Of a stretch of DNA of 64,000 bases, positions 40,622 to 48,240 are shown in pieces; position 1 is the stretch's first letter, and every line of letters starts with the position of its first letter. Below the pieces are notes generated by a model. The model saw only the letters and a program-made list of their open reading frames with translations. It had not been told where the DNA came from and ran no database searches. The stretch comes from CAZFLM01 sp964519955 (GTDB lineage: Bacteria > Armatimonadota > Chthonomonadetes > Chthonomonadales > CAJBBX01): NCBI GenBank assembly GCA_964519955.1, contig CAZFLM010000026.1, positions 14,874 through 78,873 on the forward strand, read 5' to 3'. The position numbers and the translations under genes were made by a program.

Positions 40622-43198
40622 CTACCTCCCCAGCTTCACCTTCACCGTCTTGATCTCGAACGCGCCGAGGTCGAGGGTGAGCGTGTTGTCCTCCACCTTC
40701 AGCTTCTTGCCGGCGCGGTCGAGGAGGTCGGCTTCCCAGGCGGCGGTCACGTTCGCGGCGACGTGCAGCTTCACGCCCTTGGCGGGTTTCCCTGTCGCCT
40801 CGTAGACGCGCAGGATCGTCGACTTGCCGGGGCCGGGCTTCGCGCACGTCAGCAGCACGGCCGGGTCGGAGACCTGCGCCAGGCTCCAGCCGGCGGGCAG
40901 CGCGCCGGGATGCGGCGAGGCCTTCTGCGCGGCGAGCGGGTTGTTGAACTCCGAGCCGGTGCGGTAGATGCCGGCCTCGCGCCAGTCGCCGCCGTGCGGG
41001 ATGAGGGCGTAGCGGAACGTGCGGGGCAGGCCGAGCGCGTAGCCGGACTCGGAGGTGCGGCCCTCGTTGTAGTCGCCCAGCGTCTGGGAGCGCAGCAGCG
41101 AGAGGATCAGCGTGTTCTCGTTCACCAGGTTGCCCGGCATACCGTTGTTCAGCAGGGCGAGGCCGCGCTTGCCGTCGCTGTAGTCCACCCAGTGCTGCGC
41201 GGGGTACTCGACGCCCACGGGCCGCTCGATCGCGCCGAAGGGGATCTCCTGCACGTTGTGGCCGCCCTGGATCGTCGTCGGGAAGAGCACCTGGAACCGC
41301 GTCTGCTTCGTGTTGTTCACCAGCGTCGTCTCGACATCGACGCGGCGCACGCCCTGGTAGACCCGCACGCGCGTGGCGAACGAGCCGTCCGCGAACGGGT
41401 GCGTCACGGTGAACTCGTCGAACACGGGGCCCTTCACGACCACGCCCGGCTTGTCCGCGTAGGCGGTGCTGAGCAGCCCGTTCGCCGCGCTCGGGACCGG
41501 GTGCACCTCCGTCGAGGCGACGCACATCGCGCCGTCGAGCGTGTGGTAGGGCTCCCACAGGTCGCCGTGGTCGTCCTGCCGCGCCACCACGTTGCCAGGG
41601 CCGGAGAGCATCTCCGAGCCGAGGCCCTTGTCGAACACGCTCATGATCGCGCCCGTGCCGAGGTCGACGCGAACGCGGACGAACTCATTCTCCAGCGTGT
41701 CCCCGGCGGCGGGAGCGGGGACGGCGAGGACCGCGGGCGGATCGGAGGTCGTGATAACTCGATAGGTGGCGTGGCCCATGGCCGGCACGTCGCGCGCCAC
41801 GAAGGTGACCTTGGCGCGGCGGACCGTGCCGTCCGCGAACAGCTCCACCGCCGTCGCCTGCGCGGGGACATCGGTGCCATCCGGCGCGATGACCCGGATG
41901 CCGCGCACGTCGTGCTCCGCGAAGCCCAGGTCCATGCTCGTCGCGTCGGTCCGCGCCCATCCGAGCGGGTTCCGCACGACCACCGGGATGCCCTCGCCGC
42001 GCGTGTCGATGTGGCTAGCCAGGGCGCGGGTGCGCGTCTCGATCAGCTCGTCCGCCAGCCGCTTCGAGTAGTCGGCGATCTGCGCGGTGTCCTCATGCAC
42101 GCGGTCCGTCATGACGCCCGAGGCGATGTCGTGGGCCTGGTTGAAGAGGAGCGGCTCCCACGCGCGCCACACGTCGGCGTCGCTCTGCGGATCGCCCAGC
42201 AGGTTCAGCACCACGCCCAGCTTCTCGGCGGTCACCAGTTGCTGCTCGACGGCCGTCGCGACGAGGCGCAGCTCGGGCCGGCTGCTGTAGGTGCCCTGGA
42301 AGATGGGGTTCAGGTCCCAGTCCAGCACCGGCACGTCCTTGCGCTTGGCCACGAGGTCGGCGAACTCCGCCGGCGTGGAGTAGCGGATGGCGAGCTTCGC
42401 GTCGGGCTTCGCGTTGTGCTGGCGGATGAGCGGCGGCACGTACTCCTCGAAGTCGCACACGTCTACGCCGGCCAGGCCCACGCGCTCGGCGTGCTTCGTG
42501 TTCGGCGAGAGGCTGTCGTAGCGCTCCTGGAAGAACCTGCCGAGCCCCTCCACGTCTCGCGGCGGGCCCCAGAACAGCCCGTAGAACCCCGGCAGCCGGA
42601 ACGCGGCGATCTCACTGCCGTCGATGCCTCGCCAAGTGAACTCGGACGGGCTGTCTGCGCTCTTGACGCCGCGGCAGAACCAGAACGACTTGAACCCGGC
42701 CTTCTTCAGCAACTGCGGGAGCTGCGGATGGTGGCCGAACGTGTCCAGCATCCACGATACGGTCACCTCGACGCCCAGCTCCTGGCTGCAGTACTGCTTC
42801 CCGTAGATCATCTGGCGGATGAAGGACTCGCCGCCGGGCTTCACGTCGTCCGGCATGATGTCCATCCCGCCAGCGATCGCCAGCCGGCCCTCCTTGACGA
42901 ACTTGTGGAACGCGGCGGCCTCTTCCGGGTAGCGCTCCAGCAGCGGCTTGATGTAGGCCACCTGGTCCAGCGCCATCTTGTACTCGGGGTACTTCGCCAG
43001 CAGGTGCAGCGCGGTCAGCAGGTGCGACAGCCCGCTCTCGAGGTACTCCTCGCGGGTGAAGAAGACCGCCCCCTCCCAGTGGGTGTGGGGGATGTAGTAC
43101 AGGGTCGGCCTGGCAGGCTCCTGCCCTCCGGCCGGACGAGCGGCCAGGATGAGCATCACCGCGGCAATGGCGAACACGAGCAGGTGGGCATGGGGCAT
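40622..43198 (-). CDS. Secreted GH38-like alpha-mannosidase
   Basis: An 858-residue protein with a Sec signal peptide (LLVFAIAAVMLILAARPAGG). The N-terminal catalytic region matches GH38: YYIPHTHWEGAVFFTREEYL (metal His38 and His40) and WMLDTFGHHPQLPQLLKKAG, whose Asp152 aligns with the nucleophile. In many GH38 enzymes the first motif is HTHWD; here Glu42 stands for Asp. FWFCRGVKSADSPSEFTWRG follows. Later parts fit the GH38 middle and C-terminal beta domains (QTRFQVLFPTTIQGGHNVQE). Likely action: exo-cleavage of alpha-mannosides outside the cytoplasm. The ATG at 43198 begins the signal peptide directly; the long upstream open frame runs through repeats and is rejected. It lies 36 bp upstream of the long TPR gene. 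Confidence 0.85.
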   Translation of the reverse strand: MPHAHLLVFAIAAVMLILAARPAGGQEPARPTLYYIPHTHWEGAVFFTREEYLESGLSHLLTALHLLAKYPEYKMALDQVAYIKPLLERYPEEAAAFHKFVKEGRLAIAGGMDIMPDDVKPGGESFIRQMIYGKQYCSQELGVEVTVSWMLDTFGHHPQLPQLLKKAGFKSFWFCRGVKSADSPSEFTWRGIDGSEIAAFRLPGFYGLFWGPPRDVEGLGRFFQERYDSLSPNTKHAERVGLAGVDVCDFEEYVPPLIRQHNAKPDAKLAIRYSTPAEFADLVAKRKDVPVLDWDLNPIFQGTYSSRPELRLVATAVEQQLVTAEKLGVVLNLLGDPQSDADVWRAWEPLLFNQAHDIASGVMTDRVHEDTAQIADYSKRLADELIETRTRALASHIDTRGEGIPVVVRNPLGWARTDATSMDLGFAEHDVRGIRVIAPDGTDVPAQATAVELFADGTVRRAKVTFVARDVPAMGHATYRVITTSDPPAVLAVPAPAAGDTLENEFVRVRVDLGTGAIMSVFDKGLGSEMLSGPGNVVARQDDHGDLWEPYHTLDGAMCVASTEVHPVPSAANGLLSTAYADKPGVVVKGPVFDEFTVTHPFADGSFATRVRVYQGVRRVDVETTLVNNTKQTRFQVLFPTTIQGGHNVQEIPFGAIERPVGVEYPAQHWVDYSDGKRGLALLNNGMPGNLVNENTLILSLLRSQTLGDYNEGRTSESGYALGLPRTFRYALIPHGGDWREAGIYRTGSEFNNPLAAQKASPHPGALPAGWSLAQVSDPAVLLTCAKPGPGKSTILRVYEATGKPAKGVKLHVAANVTAAWEADLLDRAGKKLKVEDNTLTLDLGAFEIKTVKVKLGR

Positions 43199-43426
43199 GG
43201 TGGGTATCCTCGGGCGTCGTTGGGCGTTGGTGGAGCATTCGGTGCGCGTGGCGGCAGGTCCTGCGCGAATACGGCCGGCGCGGCACAGAAATGCGCAAAA
43301 GGTCGCCGCTTGAGCATGTGCTCGCAATGGCGGCGCGAGCGTTGGAGCGGGCCAGAGCCGCGAGCGCCAGCAAGCGGAGGCGTGGCGGTCGGCAGGCGGC
43401 TGTGGCGGGCGCGCGTACGGGCGTAG

Positions 43427-43630
43427 GGGCAGAGCATTCGCGTGCATCGCCGTGCATTGCGACCGCGTACGGCGCGAATGCTGTGCCCTGCCGTTGGGTC
43501 GTGGCGCGCGGAAGGGGAAGCGCAGAGCAATCGCGTTCGGGCTCTGCATTGCGACCGCGTACGGCGCGAATGCTGTGCCCTGCCGTTGGGCGGCTGTGCC
43601 CTGCCGTTGGGTCGCGGCGCGTGGAAGGAG
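43427..43630 (-). repeat. 92-bp imperfect tandem repeat
   Basis: TGCATTGCGACCGCGTACGG and the bases after it, up to CCGTTGGG, recur at 43453-43498 and 43545-43590, 92 bp apart and identical over 46 bp. A partial third unit begins near 43593 (GCTGTGCCCTGCCGTTGGG), and a piece of another precedes 43453. Confidence 0.75.
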
Positions 43631-43633
43631 AAG

Positions 43634-43694
43634 GGCTAAGCAATCGCGAGTGGGTCGGTTCGCGGCGATCACCGTGCACCGCGATTGCCTAGCC
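43634..43694 (-). terminator. Long-stem hairpin downstream of the 862-residue protein gene
   Basis: GGCTAAGCAATCGCG (43634-43648) and CGCGATTGCCTAGCC (43680-43694) pair over 15 bp with one mismatch, around a 31-nt loop. The structure begins 27 bp beyond the minus-strand stop at 43721, so it could terminate that transcript; the loop is long and the T-tract weak. Confidence 0.4.
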
Positions 43695-43720
43695 TCTACA
43701 CCTGCACCCGGCCATCCGCG

Positions 43721-46309
43721 CTACCGATCCACCACCAGGAAGTCGCCCTGGTCCACCGGTAGCGTGACCGTCGGGACGCCGTTCGCCACCGTGACGCGGC
43801 AGGGGCCGCGGCGGAGGCTGCGGACGCGGCGGGCATCGGGCAGGCCGGGGAAAGTGACCGTGACCCTGGCGACGGGCTGGTTGCGGAAGCTGGTGAGCGT
43901 GACCACCGCGCCGAGCGGGCCCTCCTGCAGCGTGGCCTCGATCAGCGGGTCGGAGGTCGTCACCTGGCGGCGGGCGCCGGCGGCCTCTGCGGGGGCGACG
44001 ATCAGCTTCCGCAGTGCCTCGGGGAAGGCCTCGGGCATGCCGTGCTTCTGCTCCATGGCGGGACGCAGGTAGGCGAGGCCGGGCAGCACGCCGTAGAGGA
44101 GCGCGCGGCCTTTGCCCACGCGCCGCTCGACCGCCGCCGCCGTGCCGTCCGCGTACTTCGCAATCGGTGAGGCGCCCGCGCCCGGCGTGATCGCCTGCTT
44201 GTAGCAGAGGGCCGGCAGCTCGGTGGAGCCCGCGCGGGCCGTGTCGAGGGGCTTCAGCTTCGGCAGGTCCTCTGCCGGCCCGATGGTGCGCACCGGGCGC
44301 TGCAGGTCGCTCGCGGCGATGCCGAATAGCTCGCGCATGGCGGGCATCGGCTCGCGGTACTGGTTCAGCGGGCCCCCGCCGCCGCTCGCGACGAGCGTCC
44401 CGCCGGCCTCGACCCACCGGCGCAGCGGCTCGACCGCCTCCTGCAGCAGCTCCTGGCCCACGAGGTAGAGCACCTTGTAGCGCGCCAGCTTGCCTGCCGC
44501 CACATCCTCGTCGGTGATGAGGTCGACGGGCAGGTGCGCGTGGCGCAGGGCGAGCCAGACGGCCTTGCGCTCGTGGTTGTCCACGTTGAGCTGGGCGTAG
44601 TAGAGGCTGTGCACCTTGTCCTGCTTCGGGTCGGTCAGCAAGTCCTCGGTGTTCCATACGTCGTTGGCGAGGGGCATCAGGATCGCGACGTCGGCCGGGC
44701 GCACGCGGGCCTGAGCAAGTCGCTCATCGATCTGGCCCACGTCCGTCAGGATGCGGTGGATCGAGCGGAACTTGCCGCGGCTCTCCAGGAAGTCGACCCA
44801 GTCGCAGGTGCCGAACGCCTGGTGGTAGATGGCGAAGTGGTCGACCACCTTGGCCTGGTGCGCCAGGGCGAAGTAGTTCATGCGCAGCAGGTGGTCGGCG
44901 GTCTCCCCGTTGTCCGGGATCGTGTAGAAGCACATCGGCGCGCCGCGGTAGTCGGCCGCGTGGCGCAGCGCGTCGAGCAGGTAGCCGTACGACTGCGGCG
45001 ATGCCTCGGGCACCTGCCACCACCAGTCCTCCGACCAGGGCATCGTCATGCCGCCGTCGCGGAACATGTCCACCCACTTGCGTACGTCCGGCCACACGGA
45101 GAGGTGCGGGCTGTAGTTCGCCCCGGTCTGAACGCCCGCGGGGTAGAGCGCCTGCACCTGCTTGGTGCGCTCCGCCATCTCGCGCGTCCAGAGGCGGTAG
45201 CGGAAGACGGCCGCCTCGTAGAGCAGCTTCGGCTTGGCCGCGGGCAGCGCTCCCTGGAGGCGGACCAGGCGCCACTGCGCGTCCTCAGCCAGTCCGGCGG
45301 CCTTTGCCTCGTCCTCGGGGCGGATGAAGTCGGCGGGATGGAAGCCGCGCGCCTTCAGGTCGGCCACGAACGCGGCGTTCTGCTGGTCGGGCGTTGCACG
45401 GAGGCTGATGTCGATCTCGTCGCCGAAGCTGACGAGGCGCACGTAGTCCCACAGTCCGTTCTTCTTCAGCTCGGCGGCCTGCGCGGCGAGGTCGTCGCCT
45501 GCGTGTACCAGTCGCGTCGGCAACGGCTGGGCGCCCAGCGCCTCGATCGCGTGCAGATCGTCGCGATCGCCCGCGTAGTTCACCAGGCTCCCGTACCCGA
45601 GCCGGCGCACGATCTCGGCCTGCATCCGCTCCAGGCGCGACGGGTTCTTCAGACTCACGGCCGACTGGTGCGAGATGAACCAGACGTGGCTGGCGGGCTT
45701 CGGGGTGGGGCCGTACGAGGCGATCCAGTCGAGCTGCTGCTGGGCGGCTTCCTCCAGCGTCCAGATGCGCTCCTTCGATGCGGGGGACGCGGGGATGAGC
45801 AGGCCGAGCGTCGGGAGTTTGGGCCCGCTGCCGAGCCACGTCTGGTACCCGATTCGCGTGGGGAGGGGGTCGGCCACGGCGATGCGGCGCACGATGCGCT
45901 TGTCGGGGCCGGCGGCGATCTCCACCTGCAGCGCGAGGCCGGTCTGAGCGGGCTCCGTCATTGCGCCGACGAAGACGGGGGCGAGGTAGTCGCGTGAGCC
46001 GGTGAACGTGGGCTTCCGCGACATGTGGCGGCCGATGTCCACCCACTCGCTGCTCTGGCCGGGCTCCAGCCACTCGGCGGCGGGTGGCGCGGCCGCCTTC
46101 TCGGCGCCCCGGGCAACGTACAGCGTGTCGCCGTACCACGGGTCGAGGTTCGGGTTGAAGTAGACCCGCGCACACAGCTTGCCGCCCGACTTGGCCGGGT
46201 TTGTGACGCGGAGGAACCACACGCCGGCGTCGAGTGTGCGCCCTGCCTGCGCCGCGGCGGCGGACCCGACCAGGCACAGCGCGATGGCGAGCAGGGCGAC
46301 GCGTGTCAT
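43721..46309 (-). CDS. Large secreted protein, glycoside-hydrolase-like (unclassified)
   Basis: An 862-residue exported protein; residues 1-20 are a Sec signal peptide (LLAIALCLVGSAAAAQAG). The N-terminal 150 residues are beta-rich (AGVWFLRVTNPAKSGGKLCA). The middle part looks like a TIM barrel: QQQLDWIASYGPTPKPASHV, VRLVSFGDEIDISLRATP, MTMPWSEDWWWQVPEASPQS and GAPMCFYTIPDNGETADHLL. Residues about 600-700 form a flavodoxin-like subdomain (LYLVGQELLQEAVEPLRRWV then EAGGTLVASGGGG), as in GH42-type trimerisation domains. The C-terminus is an Ig-like strand set. No named GH family fits with confidence. GGGAGG precedes the start by 8 nt. A carbohydrate role follows from context and the fold pattern. 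Confidence 0.7.
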   Translation of the reverse strand: MTRVALLAIALCLVGSAAAAQAGRTLDAGVWFLRVTNPAKSGGKLCARVYFNPNLDPWYGDTLYVARGAEKAAAPPAAEWLEPGQSSEWVDIGRHMSRKPTFTGSRDYLAPVFVGAMTEPAQTGLALQVEIAAGPDKRIVRRIAVADPLPTRIGYQTWLGSGPKLPTLGLLIPASPASKERIWTLEEAAQQQLDWIASYGPTPKPASHVWFISHQSAVSLKNPSRLERMQAEIVRRLGYGSLVNYAGDRDDLHAIEALGAQPLPTRLVHAGDDLAAQAAELKKNGLWDYVRLVSFGDEIDISLRATPDQQNAAFVADLKARGFHPADFIRPEDEAKAAGLAEDAQWRLVRLQGALPAAKPKLLYEAAVFRYRLWTREMAERTKQVQALYPAGVQTGANYSPHLSVWPDVRKWVDMFRDGGMTMPWSEDWWWQVPEASPQSYGYLLDALRHAADYRGAPMCFYTIPDNGETADHLLRMNYFALAHQAKVVDHFAIYHQAFGTCDWVDFLESRGKFRSIHRILTDVGQIDERLAQARVRPADVAILMPLANDVWNTEDLLTDPKQDKVHSLYYAQLNVDNHERKAVWLALRHAHLPVDLITDEDVAAGKLARYKVLYLVGQELLQEAVEPLRRWVEAGGTLVASGGGGPLNQYREPMPAMRELFGIAASDLQRPVRTIGPAEDLPKLKPLDTARAGSTELPALCYKQAITPGAGASPIAKYADGTAAAVERRVGKGRALLYGVLPGLAYLRPAMEQKHGMPEAFPEALRKLIVAPAEAAGARRQVTTSDPLIEATLQEGPLGAVVTLTSFRNQPVARVTVTFPGLPDARRVRSLRRGPCRVTVANGVPTVTLPVDQGDFLVVDR

Positions 46310-46330
46310 ATGGTTGCCTCCCCGGTGCAG

Positions 46331-48082
46331 CTACCCGTCGCCATCGGCGTAGGCTCGCTGCACGAACTTGCGGAACCAGCCCTCGTTCTTCACCTTGCGG
46401 AAGTTGGGATCGTCGAGCAGCGCCTGGCAGGCGGGCAGCGCCTTGTGCGCGGCGGCTTCCTCCAGTTGGTGCAGGCATGCGTCCGCGTTCCCTCGCCACG
46501 CTTCGATGCCCGCTCGGTCGAGTGCGGCCTTGCCGGGATCGAGTTCGGCCATCTCGTCGAACCGGGCGTAGCACTGGCGCCAGGCATCCTCGGCGACGGC
46601 GCCCGTGGTGCAGTAGGCAAGGTGAGCCTGCGAATGCGCCAGGGACCGGAGAACCGGCGCCCGGTCATACCCGCCCGCGAGCGCCTGCTCGTAGAGCGCA
46701 CGTGCCTGCGTGAGCAGCCTCCCGGCGGCCTCCCCGCGGGCGAAGCTGGCTTCGGCCTTCAGCGCATGCGCCCAGTCCACGCAGATCCCGATCTCCTGGG
46801 GCCTCAACTCGCGAGCACGGACGAACTCGGCGGAGGCCTGGCGCAGCATCCTGACCGCTGCCGGGCGTCTCCTGTTTCGGGCTGACACGTACAGGCAGAT
46901 GCCGAACCTCGAGTGCGCGGCCGCGCTATCCGGGTCAAGCCGCACCGCCTTCTCGCACTTGGCGCGGGCCTCGTCTAGCATCCTGCGCTGTTCGGCGGGC
47001 TCGCGGTGCTCGGCGAGCAGGACCAGCGCGTAGCCCCACCGGTACAGCGCCCGCGCGCAGTCCGGCTTGAGGCCCAGGGCTGCCTCGAACTTCGCGCGGG
47101 CGTCCTCAAGTGAGTTCCGGTCGCTCGTCAGGTCTCCGATGCGGCCGAGGGCGTCACCCCAGGCCACGAGCACGTTCGGATCGTCCGGCGTGATCCGGGC
47201 AGCCGCCTCGTACCGCGCGCAGGCGTCGCGCAGCGCAGCCACGGCCTCATCGTCCGGGAGGTCTTCGGCAAGGTCGCACAGCGTCGTGGCGTAGTTCAGG
47301 CCGGCCCAGTGGTACGACGGGTCGACTTCGGCGGCCCGCGCGAACTTGCTCTGTGCCTCCACTCTCAGCGCCCTGGATTCCTCGCCGAGCTTCTCGTCCG
47401 CCAGCGAGCAGAGGGCGGCGCCCCACCCGTTGAGGCTGTACGGGTCGTAGGGCTTCAGCTCAGAGCCGCGCTCAAACGCGTCGCGGCTCTGCAGCAGCAG
47501 CGCTTTCCTTTCGGGGCCGCGCGCGCGTTGCGCCTGCGTGTGGAGGACGTAGCCATAGCCGAACCAGGCGTGCTGGTGCTCCGGCGCGACGTGCAGCGCC
47601 CGCTCGTACTTGCCGCGCGCGTCCGCCAGCAGCTTCCCGGCCTCATCACCTCGCCGATGGGTGGACAGATCGCGCAGGGACTGGCCCCAGTCATCGAGGA
47701 TCTCGGGGTTGTCCGCGTCGAGTTCCGCGGCGCGGGCCAGGTGGGTGCGCGCCTCTTCCAGCAGCCGAACGGCCTCCTTCGAGGCGCGCCCCTCCGCGAG
47801 CTTGTTGAGCGTGCCGCCCCATTGGTGCAGCAGATCCGGCCAATCGGGGTGCAGGCGCGCGGCCTGCTTGAACCTGGCGCACGCGGCGACGCGGAGATCG
47901 GCGGCCTCCTTGCCCCGCTTGAGGTAGGCATGCCGGCGGAAGGTCTCGCCCAGCCTCGCGATCGCCTGCGCGTCGCGCGGGTTGGCCTGTACTGCCTGCT
48001 CCAGCTCGGCTCGTTCCTCCAGCATCTGCTGCTCGCTCGCCGGGTCGGCAGCGCGGGCCTGTCCTGCATCGTCCTGCTTCAT
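46331..48082 (-). CDS. TPR-repeat protein with WF...F end-module
   Basis: A 583-residue helical protein with about 12 TPR-like units (QAARLHPDWPDLLHQWGGTL; RAAELDADNPEILDDWGQSL; YERALHVAPEHQHAWFGYGY). It resembles the long TPR protein at 38147 in unit length, W-G-x-x-L pattern and the C-terminal end-module (LDDPNFRKVKNEGWFRKFVQ). No signal peptide is present. ATG at 48082 has GAGGAGG 5 nt upstream; the frame's longer extension is Arg/Pro-rich and unlikely. It lies 21 bp upstream of the secreted protein gene at 43721, so the two are likely co-transcribed. Function unknown: protein-binding scaffold or regulator. Confidence 0.78.
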   Translation of the reverse strand: MKQDDAGQARAADPASEQQMLEERAELEQAVQANPRDAQAIARLGETFRRHAYLKRGKEAADLRVAACARFKQAARLHPDWPDLLHQWGGTLNKLAEGRASKEAVRLLEEARTHLARAAELDADNPEILDDWGQSLRDLSTHRRGDEAGKLLADARGKYERALHVAPEHQHAWFGYGYVLHTQAQRARGPERKALLLQSRDAFERGSELKPYDPYSLNGWGAALCSLADEKLGEESRALRVEAQSKFARAAEVDPSYHWAGLNYATTLCDLAEDLPDDEAVAALRDACARYEAAARITPDDPNVLVAWGDALGRIGDLTSDRNSLEDARAKFEAALGLKPDCARALYRWGYALVLLAEHREPAEQRRMLDEARAKCEKAVRLDPDSAAAHSRFGICLYVSARNRRRPAAVRMLRQASAEFVRARELRPQEIGICVDWAHALKAEASFARGEAAGRLLTQARALYEQALAGGYDRAPVLRSLAHSQAHLAYCTTGAVAEDAWRQCYARFDEMAELDPGKAALDRAGIEAWRGNADACLHQLEEAAAHKALPACQALLDDPNFRKVKNEGWFRKFVQRAYADGDG

Positions 48083-48240
48083 CGCAGCCTCCTCGTGGGT
48101 GTTTCCCCAGGGCTCCCTTCTTCGCTGGCGGCGCGCGTTCCTGCAAGCGGCCGGGCTTATCGGTGGCGGTTGTAGCCTGTCAGCAGAAGGCCCGCGAACG
48201 CTGTAGAATGGAGGCAGGAGCGCAGGACGAGGAGAGGCAT

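Larger units (their letters stand above)
43199..43720. other. Intergenic region with repeats, no gene seen
   Basis: The stretch between the GH38 gene and the next gene upstream. Its right part carries the 92-bp repeats and a long hairpin listed separately; 43199-43426 shows only the weak ribosome site of the GH38 gene (GAGGATA) and nothing else recognisable. Open frames across it reflect high GC content. Confidence 0.6.
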
